From Erythrobacter sp. (GTDB lineage: Bacteria; Pseudomonadota; Alphaproteobacteria; Sphingomonadales; Sphingomonadaceae): a stretch of 64,000 nucleotides of DNA. Made by a program: the position numbers and the translations under genes. Location of the stretch: the NCBI RefSeq assembly GCF_030066995.1, contig NZ_JASJAP010000001.1, forward strand, positions 248,001 through 312,000, written 5' to 3'. The notes under the pieces were generated by a model. That model did not search any database. It saw only the letters and a list, made by a program, of their open reading frames with translations, and was not told where the DNA came from. Shown here one piece after another: positions 44,591 through 53,500 of this stretch; position 1 is the first letter of the stretch; every line of letters begins with the position of its first letter.

Positions 44591-45550
44591 CTATTCGATC
44601 GCTGGTGTAGCAGGCGTCCACCAATTGATCGAATCCACATCATGCGCGGACGTCCATACGCCGTTGGGTGAATAACGGATCGCGCCGCTGCCTTCGGGGC
44701 GACCCACGCGGGCGATGATCTCGCCGGTGCTGGCTTCGAGCACTACAAAGGTCTGGTCCTCGGTGGTGCGCAGCCAGACCTTGCCATCAGCGACATCGAT
44801 ATCGCCGTAGAGCAGGCTGTCGCCCACCTTGGTGCGTGCGATGACTTCGAGGGTGTCGGGATCAACCTTGGCGACCGTCCCATCACCCTGTTCCTGAACC
44901 CAGACCGCGCCTTCGCCAGCCGTGAGGAAGCCGGGCTGCGCGCCGAGCTTGACCGAGCCCGTGACCGCGTTGGTTTCCGGGTCGATGCGCTGGAGCAGGC
45001 TTTCTTCGCTGGCCACCGCCCACAGCGCGCCCTCGCCGAAGGCAAGGAAGAATGTGCCGGGCGCGGTTTCGATAGCGGCGATCACGGTGTCGGTCGTTGG
45101 ATCAATGCGCGAGATCACGCCATCAGCGTCGGTCGGTACCCACACCGAGCCCGCGCCGGAGACCACATTGGTTTCGCCGCGTGGCTCGGCGAGGCCGGTG
45201 TCGAGAATTGCGTCGATCTCGGCGGTTTTCGTATTGATCTTGTAGACTTTCAGCTCGGGGCAGCTGGCTTGCCAGATGAAGCCCTCAGCCAGCGCCATGG
45301 TGCCGCACGGGCGCGGCATGGCTACCGAGGCGATCTTGCCGTCGGTCGACCATTGTTCAACCATGCCCTCTTCGCGCGAGGTCGCGTTGGTGGCCCATAC
45401 CGTATCTCCATCGATCACCAGGAAGTCGACAAAGCCCGGCACTTCGATGACCTTTTCGTCGAAAGCAAGTTTGCCGGGATCAGGGGGCGCGGGTTCGGAG
45501 GCACAGGCGCTGGCAGCGAGGAAAAAGGGCAGGGCGAGCGTTCGTCTCAT
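44591..45550 (-). CDS. Beta-propeller lipoprotein (Vgb/NHL-like repeats)
   Basis: A 319-residue secreted protein. The signal ends in a lipobox near Cys16 (FFLAASAC). The mature part has repeating strands with the pattern V-x-x-G-x-G-S-V-W-V (GAGSVWVPTDADGVISRIDP, GEGALWAVASEES, GEGAVWVQEQGDGTVAKVDP), typical of Vgb/SMP-30-type six- or seven-bladed propellers. It is likely a periplasmic binding or catalytic protein and is divergent from the guanidine-type operon. The role is unknown; it is the same direction as, and may follow, the molybdenum enzyme genes. Confidence 0.82.
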   Translation of the reverse strand: MRRTLALPFFLAASACASEPAPPDPGKLAFDEKVIEVPGFVDFLVIDGDTVWATNATSREEGMVEQWSTDGKIASVAMPRPCGTMALAEGFIWQASCPELKVYKINTKTAEIDAILDTGLAEPRGETNVVSGAGSVWVPTDADGVISRIDPTTDTVIAAIETAPGTFFLAFGEGALWAVASEESLLQRIDPETNAVTGSVKLGAQPGFLTAGEGAVWVQEQGDGTVAKVDPDTLEVIARTKVGDSLLYGDIDVADGKVWLRTTEDQTFVVLEASTGEIIARVGRPEGSGAIRYSPNGVWTSAHDVDSINWWTPATPAIE

Positions 45551-45673
45551 CAGTTTACTCCCGGCGTGAGCCGCCGCTTACGCAGCGCTTTTCGCATATC
45601 GAGGCACGCCCTCCCGGACATCTTGATTTTGGAAGCCTTGGCTTGGCGCAAGGCCCTGGACGCAGCATATGGA

Positions 45674-45699
45674 TATTACCAGAGATGACAACGGTAATA
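45674..45699 (+). promoter_or_regulatory. Palindromic operator candidate TATTACC-N12-GGTAATA
   Basis: TATTACC at 45674-45680 and GGTAATA at 45693-45699, exact inverted repeats with a 12-nt spacer. It lies 61 nt before the ABC-transporter gene that opens the operon. The spaced-half-site form is what dimeric ribbon-helix-helix/NikR proteins use, and a NikR-like gene is in the operon. Confidence 0.5.
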
Positions 45700-45760
45700 A
45701 CTTTGCGATGGACACCGCGGTCGAATAGCGCGATGTTGCGATCGCGAAAGGAAACAATTC

Positions 45761-46846
45761 ATGGTGACTGCACTGCGCCGCCTTCTCTACCTTGTGACGA
45801 TCGGCTTCGCCATGGCTCTGGCTTCGTGTTCTGAATCGCCTGACGAGGCCGAGCTTGAGCGTAACACGTTCAACATTGGCTGGTCGATCTACGCGGGCTG
45901 GATGCCTTGGCCCTACGCCGATCAAGCGGGGATCGTCGACAAGTGGGAAGAGAAATACGGCATCGAAATCAACTTCGTGCAGGTCAACGACTATGTTGAA
46001 TCGGTGAACCAATTTACCGCCGGCCAGCTCGATGGCGTGACGGTTGCCAACATGGACGCCCTGACGATCCCGGCGGCGGGCGGCAAGGACACGAGTGCAA
46101 TCATCGTGGGTGATTATTCGAACGGAAATGACGGTATCTTGCTGAAGGGCTCAGACAGCATGGCTGCACTCAAAGGCAAGCAGGTCAATCTGGTCGAGCT
46201 TTCGGTATCGCATTATTTGCTCGCGCGCGCGCTCGAAAGCGCGGACCTCAAGATGGTCGATGTAAACACAGTCAACACTTCGGACGCGGACATCGCGAGC
46301 GCGTTCACCTCGCCCGACGTCACGGCCGCGGTGGCTTGGAACCCTCAACTCGCGACGATGAAAGCGACGCCGGGGGCCAGTCTTGTCTTCAGCAGCGCGG
46401 ATATTCCGGGCGAGATCGTCGATCTGCTGGTGGTGGACACCGGTTTGCTGAAAGCCAACCCGAAACTGGGCCAGGCGCTTGCGGGCATCTGGTACGAGAC
46501 CATGGCGTTGATCACGCAAGACACGCAAGAAGGACAGGCCGCGCGCGCGGCGATGGCCAAGCTGGCGGGGACGGACACCGAGACCTTCGAGGGTCAGCTG
46601 GAGACGACCTATCTCTACGCTGACCCGGCGGCGGCGGTGGCCGCGACGTCCAATGAGGCGATGATCGAAACCATGACACGGGTGCGCGATTTCAGCTTCT
46701 CGCAAGGGTTGTTCGGCCAAGGCGCCAATTCAGCGGAAGCCATTGGAATGGAGTTTCCCGGCGGCAAGACGCTGGGCAATGAAAGCAACATCACGCTTCG
46801 CTTCGACGCGACCTACATGCAGATGGCGGCGGACGGCGAACTCTGA
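45761..46846 (+). CDS. ABC transporter substrate-binding lipoprotein (urea-carboxylase-linked)
   Basis: A 361-residue periplasmic binding protein. The signal GFAMALASC gives lipobox Cys23, and the mature part has the NMT1/TauA-like type II fold: FNIGWSIYAGWMPWPYADQA, then NQFTAGQLDGVTVANMDALT. In genomes with the same gene order it is annotated as the putative urea transporter binding protein of the urea carboxylase region. Given the enzymes behind it, guanidine or urea are the likely ligands; the choice is inferred. It opens an operon of eight same-direction genes that ends at 55893. Confidence 0.85.
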   Translation: MVTALRRLLYLVTIGFAMALASCSESPDEAELERNTFNIGWSIYAGWMPWPYADQAGIVDKWEEKYGIEINFVQVNDYVESVNQFTAGQLDGVTVANMDALTIPAAGGKDTSAIIVGDYSNGNDGILLKGSDSMAALKGKQVNLVELSVSHYLLARALESADLKMVDVNTVNTSDADIASAFTSPDVTAAVAWNPQLATMKATPGASLVFSSADIPGEIVDLLVVDTGLLKANPKLGQALAGIWYETMALITQDTQEGQAARAAMAKLAGTDTETFEGQLETTYLYADPAAAVAATSNEAMIETMTRVRDFSFSQGLFGQGANSAEAIGMEFPGGKTLGNESNITLRFDATYMQMAADGEL

Positions 46847-46887
46847 TCGCTGCCCCCGGTTCGGGCGGCATGCGCGATAGGAGAGCT

Positions 46888-47703
46888 ATGGACTGGCTCA
46901 AGAGCCCAGGATGGCGCGGGAACAAGGTGCTCCTTGGCCTGTTGCCGATCCTGATTTTGATCCTGCTCTACGTGGTGGTGGCGGCCGATCGCAACGCGAT
47001 CAATCCAGCGGAAAAGATCACGCCCATGCCGTCGGCGATGGTGGAGGCGATGGCTGGGCTGGTGTTCGAGAAAGACCAGCTTTCCGGTGAATACCTGTTC
47101 TGGTCCGACACTCTCGCCAGTCTTCAGCGCCTTGGCCTGGGCCTGCTTATCTCGACGCTCAGCGCGCTGGTTGTCGGGTTGCTGCTCGGCGTTTTGCCAA
47201 CCTTTCGCGCGACCTTCGGGATGACCGTCACGAGTATCGCCGTGATCCCCCCGATTGCGCTTCTGCCGATCCTGTTCATCGTCTTTGGCCTCGGCGAGAC
47301 CGCGAAGGTGGCGCTGATCGTGGTCGGCATCGCGCCTTTCATGGTCCGCGATCTGGCCGCTTACATCGCCTCGCTCCCGCGCGAGCAGATCGTCAAGGCG
47401 CAAACGCTGGGCGCGAGCACCTGGCAATTGATGCTGCGGTTTGCGTTGCCACAGGCCATGCCGCGCCTCATTCAGGCGCTTCGCTTGTCGCTTGGCCCGG
47501 CATGGGTGTTCCTGATCTCGGCTGAGGCGATCGCATCGGATGTGGGCCTTGGCTATCGCATCTTTCTCGTTCGCCGTTACCTCGCGATGGACGTGATCCT
47601 TCCCTACGTTGTCTGGATTGCCGTTCTGGCCGCGACGATCGACTGGTTGCTCGCGACAAGCAGCCGCCGCCTTTACCCCTGGGCGCAGGGACCAAGCCAT
47701 TGA
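46888..47703 (+). CDS. ABC transporter permease (TauC/SsuC-like)
   Basis: A 271-residue inner-membrane permease with six predicted helices. The EAA-type loop is REQIVKAQTLGASTWQLMLR with FALPQAMPRLIQALRLSLG. Start at ATG 46888 follows TAGGAGAGCT; an in-frame ATG at 46870 is less supported. Its stop overlaps the ATPase start (4 nt). It forms the membrane channel of the uptake system with the binding protein and ATPase, and belongs to the nitrate/sulfonate/taurine permease group. Confidence 0.93.
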   Translation: MDWLKSPGWRGNKVLLGLLPILILILLYVVVAADRNAINPAEKITPMPSAMVEAMAGLVFEKDQLSGEYLFWSDTLASLQRLGLGLLISTLSALVVGLLLGVLPTFRATFGMTVTSIAVIPPIALLPILFIVFGLGETAKVALIVVGIAPFMVRDLAAYIASLPREQIVKAQTLGASTWQLMLRFALPQAMPRLIQALRLSLGPAWVFLISAEAIASDVGLGYRIFLVRRYLAMDVILPYVVWIAVLAATIDWLLATSSRRLYPWAQGPSH

Positions 47704-48542
47704 GCGCGGCGCTATCCCTTCGTAATGTCTGGGTCGAATACGGCGACAAGATCGTGCTCGAGCGCGTCAATCTCGACATCGATGAAGGCGCGTTTGTCTC
47801 GGTGGTCGGCCCATCGGGCGCAGGCAAGAGCAGCCTCTTGCGGCTGGTGCTGGGCCAGGACGCGCCCTCACGCGGGACGATCACGCTCGATGGAAAACCG
47901 TTGCAGCCCAAATGCACGCCCGATCGCGGCGTCGTGTTTCAGCGCTATTCGGTGTTCTCGCACCTCACCGTGCTGGGCAACACGATCTTCGGGCTCGAAT
48001 GCGAACAGGCCACTTTCACCGGACGGCTGTTCGGCGCACGGCGCAAGGCGGCGGTCGAGCAGGCCGAGGACATGCTCAAGGCGGTGGGGCTGGGCGATGC
48101 AATGAATCTCTACCCCGCGCAGATGTCGGGCGGGATGCAGCAACGTCTTGCCATCGCGCAGGCGCTGGTGAAGCGCCCACGGATCCTGTTGCTCGACGAA
48201 CCCTTTGGCGCGCTCGATCCCGGCATTCGCGCGGACATGCACTCGCTGATCACTCGGCTGTGGCGCGAGCATTCGCTGACCATCCTGATGGTCACCCACG
48301 ATATTCAGGAAGCGTTTTCGCTGGGCACGCGGGTGCTGACACTCGACAAGTCGCGCGTCGACCCGCACGCGCCGGGTCGCTTTGGCGCGACGGTCGTCTA
48401 CGACCTCACGCTCGATAGAAGGCTCGCAAGAGAGGCCAGGCTCGCCGCCGCGCAAGTTGATGAAACACATCCGGGAGCGGGGGTTTCAACCAGCCCTGAG
48501 CCTGTTTCCGGTATTACGATTGACAAAATAAATAACACCTGA
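47700..48542 (+). CDS. ABC transporter ATP-binding protein (TauB/SsuB-like)
   Basis: A 280-residue ATPase. Walker A is GPSGAGKSSL, signature QMSGGMQQRLAIAQALV, Walker B RILLLDEPFGALDP and switch His in LMVTHDIQEA. The start is a TTG at 47700 that overlaps the permease stop by 4 nt. An extra stretch around FTGRLFGARRKAAVEQAEDM is inserted relative to short importers. It powers the importer of this operon. Confidence 0.95.
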   Translation: MSAALSLRNVWVEYGDKIVLERVNLDIDEGAFVSVVGPSGAGKSSLLRLVLGQDAPSRGTITLDGKPLQPKCTPDRGVVFQRYSVFSHLTVLGNTIFGLECEQATFTGRLFGARRKAAVEQAEDMLKAVGLGDAMNLYPAQMSGGMQQRLAIAQALVKRPRILLLDEPFGALDPGIRADMHSLITRLWREHSLTILMVTHDIQEAFSLGTRVLTLDKSRVDPHAPGRFGATVVYDLTLDRRLAREARLAAAQVDETHPGAGVSTSPEPVSGITIDKINNT

Positions 48543-48555
48543 GAGGACAATCGCC

Positions 48556-49038
48556 ATGGCATCCGATCCCGCCAGTCTTGCTCGCCTATCGATGAGCCTT
48601 CCCGCCGAACTCCTTCGGCATCTCGACGCAATGGTCGAAGAGCGCGATATGCCCTCGCGCTCGCAGATGATCGCCCAGCTCATCCGCCGTGCAGTGGCAG
48701 ACCACCAGGCCGAACGGCACCCCGAAGAGATGCTCGCGGGCACTATCACGCTTGTCTATCGCGGCGATCAGGGCGGCGCGCGCCAGCAGCTTGCGAGCAA
48801 ACAGCAGCAATTCCTGAAGGAGGTCATCTCCTCCCAGCACGTCTTTCTTGAGAACGATCAATCGCTTGAGGTCTTGCTCGTGCAGGGTCCGGCCCAGCGC
48901 CTCGAAGACCTGTGCGACGCGCTGCGCAGCGTGCGCGGCGTGCGTCAGTTGCAGCTTGTAACCACCACATCGCTTCTCCCGCCGCTGCATGAGCAGGGTC
49001 ACGATACACCCACGCCCAGAAAGGGAGTCGCTGCGTGA
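48556..49038 (+). CDS. NikR-like ribbon-helix-helix regulator lacking most nickel ligands
   Basis: A 160-residue regulator with an N-terminal ribbon-helix-helix (ARLSMSLPAELLRHLDAMVE, then DMPSRSQMIAQLIRRAV) and a C-terminal ACT-like domain (GTITLVYRG, SLEVLLVQGPAQRLEDLCDA, LRSVRGVRQLQLVTTT). By alignment with E. coli NikR, ligands H76, H89 and C95 are replaced by Gln84, Phe97 and Ser103; only H87 (His95) is kept. It is therefore unlikely to bind Ni(II) in the classical way and may sense another cue in this operon. A palindrome upstream of the operon could be its target. Confidence 0.85.
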   Translation: MASDPASLARLSMSLPAELLRHLDAMVEERDMPSRSQMIAQLIRRAVADHQAERHPEEMLAGTITLVYRGDQGGARQQLASKQQQFLKEVISSQHVFLENDQSLEVLLVQGPAQRLEDLCDALRSVRGVRQLQLVTTTSLLPPLHEQGHDTPTPRKGVAA

Positions 49039-49889
49039 CGGCCAATTCGCCCGGTCCAACCCTCGCGGATCCGATCGCGGCCAAGGAGCACGCGCGCTCG
49101 CTGGGCAGCACACTGGTTGAATCCATGCCGATCCTGCCACCTCGCGCGGATGATCTGCCCGAGGGTGTTTCGCAGGACGATCTCATCTGGGAAGAAACCA
49201 TCGCCGCCGGCGGCTACGCGATCCGCCGGATCAATCGCGGCGGGCGGCTGCGTTTGATCGACCTCAAAGGCGATGCCTGCGCCAGCTTACAGATTTTCAA
49301 CGCCGAAATGCCGACCGAGCGGCTCAATATCGCCGATACCGTCAAGGTCCAGTGGAACGGCTATTTCGGCGTTGGTGAGGGGAAGGCCAGACTGTTCCTA
49401 TCCGATATGGGCCGCGTGCTGATGAGTATTCTGGAGGACACGGCGGGGACGCATGATGGCTTTTGCGGCGCGTCGAACGAGGAATTGAGCGGCGCCAAGT
49501 ATGGCAAGGGTGAGAAGAAAGGGCGCTACTTCCTGAACACGCGCGACCGCTTCCTGCTGGGCGTTGGCAAGCACGGTCTGGGCCGCAAGGACGTGCACCC
49601 TTGCGTCAACCTGTTCAAGGGCGCGGTGATCGAGGAAGACGGCTCCATCACCCCGCAGATCGGACCGTTCGAACCGGGCCGTCAGGTAATCCTGCGCGCC
49701 GAGATGGACCTGATGCTGGTGATCGCCAATTGCCCGCATGTGATGGACCCGCGCGAAGAATGGACCGTCACCCCGCTGCGCGCCACCGCCTGGCGTGGGC
49801 CGATCACGCCGGAAGACGACCCCGTTCGCAACCACACACCCGAGGCCTATCGCGCCTACCTCAATGTCGAAGACTATTACCGCCGCTAA
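49035..49889 (+). CDS. DUF1989 protein, urea/guanidine carboxylase-associated (first subunit)
   Basis: A 284-residue DUF1989 protein: GYAIRRINRGGRLRLIDLKG, DACASLQIFNAEMPTERLNI, then FCGASNEEL, KDVHPCVNLFKGAVIEEDGS and VIANCPHVMDPREEW. The Cys residues in FCG, HPC and NCP are likely metal ligands. Two such proteins, formerly urea carboxylase-associated proteins 1 and 2, have been reported as subunits (CgdAB) of carboxyguanidine deiminase, which turns carboxyguanidine into allophanate and ammonia. I cannot tell which of the two is CgdA. The start GTG overlaps the NikR-like stop. Confidence 0.82.
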   Translation: MTANSPGPTLADPIAAKEHARSLGSTLVESMPILPPRADDLPEGVSQDDLIWEETIAAGGYAIRRINRGGRLRLIDLKGDACASLQIFNAEMPTERLNIADTVKVQWNGYFGVGEGKARLFLSDMGRVLMSILEDTAGTHDGFCGASNEELSGAKYGKGEKKGRYFLNTRDRFLLGVGKHGLGRKDVHPCVNLFKGAVIEEDGSITPQIGPFEPGRQVILRAEMDLMLVIANCPHVMDPREEWTVTPLRATAWRGPITPEDDPVRNHTPEAYRAYLNVEDYYRR

Positions 49890-49902
49890 AGGAGTGAATG
49901 AC

Positions 49903-50568
49903 GTGACCACCGACACTCTGACGACCGACACCCCCGCTGGTGACAAGGCGCTCGAAGGCCTGAGCGGCGCAGTCATCTACGATGAGACCGTGCCCGCGCG
50001 CCATTTCTGGGTCCATCCGGTCAGGCGCGGCGAGACTTTGCGCATTGTCGATCTGGAAGGCAATCAGGCGGTCGATCTGCTGATCTACTCCGAAGAAGAC
50101 GACACCGAACGCTACAGCGCGCAGGACACGGTCGCGGCCCAAGGCAACCTGTTCCTGCGCAAGGGCTCGATCCTGCGCTCGAACGAAGGGCGCGCGATGA
50201 TGACCATCACCGATACCTCGGTCGCCTATCACGACACGATCGGCGGGGCGTGCTCGGTCGAATCCAACGCGCTGCGCTATGGCCACTTTACCAAGTCGCA
50301 GCACGCCTGCGTCGAGAACTATCTGAAGGCCAGCCTGCCCGAAGGGCGGACCAAGCGCGACATCGTCTCCAACATAAACTTCTTCATGAATGTGCCCGTG
50401 ATGGAAGACGGGTCTTTGGGCATTGTCGATGGTATCTCCGCCGCCGGGCTCACCGTCGATGTGCGCGCCGAGATGGACGTGGTGGTGATGGTCTCGAACT
50501 GCCCGCAGATCAACAACCCGTGCAACGGTTTCAATCCCACGCCCGTGCGGATGATCATCACCACATGA
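49903..50568 (+). CDS. DUF1989 protein, urea/guanidine carboxylase-associated (second subunit)
   Basis: A 221-residue paralogue of the previous gene: FWVHPVRRGETLRIVDLEGN, QAVDLLIYSEEDDTERYSAQ, then GGACSVESNALRYGHFTKSQ and VVVMVSNCPQINNPCNGFNP. The NCPQ and NPCNGF Cys are the family's conserved ligands. The GTG at 49903 follows AAAGGAG and fits the domain start; the frame extends further upstream into the previous gene. Together the two subunits are predicted to convert the product of the carboxylase encoded just downstream. Confidence 0.84.
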   Translation: MTTDTLTTDTPAGDKALEGLSGAVIYDETVPARHFWVHPVRRGETLRIVDLEGNQAVDLLIYSEEDDTERYSAQDTVAAQGNLFLRKGSILRSNEGRAMMTITDTSVAYHDTIGGACSVESNALRYGHFTKSQHACVENYLKASLPEGRTKRDIVSNINFFMNVPVMEDGSLGIVDGISAAGLTVDVRAEMDVVVMVSNCPQINNPCNGFNPTPVRMIITT

Positions 50569-50581
50569 TGTGGATCGGTTG

Positions 50582-53500
50582 ATGAACCGCGATACGGTTC
50601 TTGTCGCCAATCGCGGGGCGATCGCGACACGGATCATCCGGACGCTCAAGGCCATGGGCCTCAAATCGGTGGCGATCTACTCGGACGCCGATGCGGGATC
50701 CCTGCACGTGGCCCAAGCGGATGAGGTTGTGCGCGTCGGCCCGGCGCCCGCTGCCGAAAGCTATCTCAACACAAAGGCGATCATCGCCGCCGCCAAAGCC
50801 ACGGGTGCTGGCCTGATCCATCCAGGCTATGGCTTTCTGGCCGAGAACGCCGAGTTCGCCGAGGCCTGCGCCGCGAACGGCATTGGCTTTGTTGGGCCCA
50901 CGGCTGAGAATATCCGAACCTTTGGCCTTAAGCACTCGGCGCGCGCGCTGGCTGAGGCAAACAGCGTCCCGCTTGCACCGGGCACGGACCTGCTGACCGA
51001 CGCCGAAGACGCGGTGAGAGCGGCAAACGCCATCGGCTTTCCCGTCATGCTCAAGGCCACCGCCGGGGGCGGGGGTATAGGAATGCGGGTGTGCGAGAAC
51101 GAAGCCGCCGTGCGCGAAAACTTCGAAAGCGTCGTGCGTCTTGGCAAAGGCAATTTCGGCGATGCCGGCGTGTTCCTGGAGCGCTTCATCCCTGAGGCGC
51201 GCCACATCGAAGTCCAGGTCTTTGGCGATGGCGAGGGGCGCGTTGTCCCCTTGGGCGAACGCGATTGCTCGCTCCAGCGCCGCAACCAGAAGGTGGTCGA
51301 AGAAGCGCCCGCGCCCGGTCTGTCGGACGAGTTGCGCGAAGGCCTGATCGCCGCCGCCGTGCGGCTTGCCCAGGGGGCCAGATACCGCTCAGCCGGGACA
51401 GTCGAATTCCTCTTCGATGCCAGACGCCGGGAATACTACTTCCTCGAAATGAACACCCGGCTCCAGGTCGAACACGGCGTCACCGAGGAGGTGATGGGCC
51501 TCGACCTTGTGGAGTGGATGATCCGGGGCGCTGTCGGCGACTTCGCCATGCTCGACGCCGGCCCACCAGCGCCGCGCGGGCACGCCGTTCAGGTGCGCCT
51601 TTACGCCGAAGACCCCGCGCTCGATTACCGCCCGACGACGGGCACGATCACCAATCTGGAATTCCCCGCCGAAATCCGCGCCGACACGTGGTGCGAACCG
51701 GGCAGCGAAGTGAGCGCGTGGTACGATCCCATGATCGCCAAGCTGATCGCGCACGCGCCGGATCGCGAGGCCGCGATTGGAGCGATCCAGGCAGCGCTCG
51801 ATGACAGCCGGATCGGCGGGATAGAGACCAATCTGCGCTGGCTGCGCGATGTGGTGCGCCATGCGGGGTTCGTGAGCGGGGAGGTTCACACAAAGCTTCT
51901 GGAAGGCGTCGCCTACGCGCCAGCCAGTTTCCGCGTCCTCTCCGGTGGCGCTGCGACCTCGGTGCAGGATTGGCCCGGACGCCAGGGGCTTTGGGATGTC
52001 GGCGTGCCACCCAGCGGGCCGATGGATGACCGGTCGTTCCGGCTGGGCAATCGGGCGCTGGGCAACCCGGAGGGCACAGCGGGGCTCGAAGTGACGTTTA
52101 CGGGCCCGGCGCTGGTCTTCAACGCGCCCGCGCGGCTGTGTCTGACCGGGGCGGATTTCGGCGCGAGGCTGGACGGCGAGCCGGTGGCGCGTGGTGCGCC
52201 CTTCGATGTCGCCGCCGGCCAGACCTTGGCGCTTGGCCGCGTCTCGGGCGGAGGCTCGCGCGGCTACATCCTGTTTGCAGGCGGGCTCGATATCACCTCC
52301 TACCTTGGCAGTCGCAGCACCTTTGCGCTGGGCCAGTTTGGCGGGCACGCCGCGCGATGCCTCGTTGCGGGCGACACGCTGCATCTCGCGGGTGAGGAGA
52401 TCGGCGAGGCGGCACCCCCCGAGGCTGCGCAGGACTTTTCCGACAGCTGGACGGTCCGGGTCATGTATGGTCCTCACGGCGCCCCCGACTTCTTCACCGA
52501 TGAAGACGTGGCCGCGCTCATCGATGCGGACTGGAAGGTTCACTACAACTCGAACCGCACCGGTGTGCGCCTGGTCGGGCCAAAGCCGCGTTGGGCGCGC
52601 AAGGATGGCGGCGAGGCAGGGCTGCACCCGTCGAACATTCACGACAACCCTTACGCAATTGGCGCGGTCGATTTCACGGGCGATATGCCGATCATTCTGG
52701 GGCCGGACGGGCCTTCGCTGGGCGGCTTTGTCTGCCCCTTCGTGGTGATTGCCGAGGATCGCTGGAAGATCGGTCAGCTCGCGCCCGGCAATCGGGTCAA
52801 GTTCGTGCTGGTCGGCCTCGATCGCTCGCCAGCGCGCGAATTCAGGGACTTATCGCCCATACTGCACGAAAGCCCTGCGCACGGCGCTCGCCCGCACACG
52901 GTCTATCGCCAGCAGGGCGACCGCAATATCCTTGTCGAATACGGCCCGATCGTGCTCGATCTTGAGTTGCGGATCCGCGTGCACGCCCTGATGAGCGTGC
53001 TGGAAGGCCAGCGGCTTGAAGGCGTGATCGATATCGTGCCGGGCATCCGCTCGCTCCAGCTGCACTTTGATGGCGAGGCGCTCGACCAGCCGCGCGCGCT
53101 TGCCGCGCTGCTGGAGGCGGAGGAGAAACTGGGCGATCTCGACGATTTCTCGATCCCCTCGCGCATCGTCCACCTGCCTTTAAGCTGGCGCGATCCGGCG
53201 ACGAGTGAGACGATCGAGAAGTATATGGGCGCCGTGCGCGATGACGCGCCCTGGTGCCCGGACAACATCGAGTTCATCCGCCGCATCAACGGCCTTGAAG
53301 ACGCGCTCGCGGTCGAGGATGTGATCTTCAACGCGAGCTATCTCGTGATGGGGCTGGGCGATGTCTATCTCGGCGCGCCGGTCGCAACGCCGGTCGATCC
53401 GCGCCACCGCCTCGTTACCACCAAATACAACCCTGCGCGCACCTGGACCCCGCCCAACGTTGTCGGGATTGGCGGCGCGTATATGTGTATCTACGGAATG

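Noticed and set aside
45551..45760. Guanidine riboswitch in the leader of the guanidine-type operon
   Set aside because: I could not find the conserved guanidine-I core, nor the paired ACGR-loop hairpins of guanidine-II; only the palindrome at 45674 stands out.
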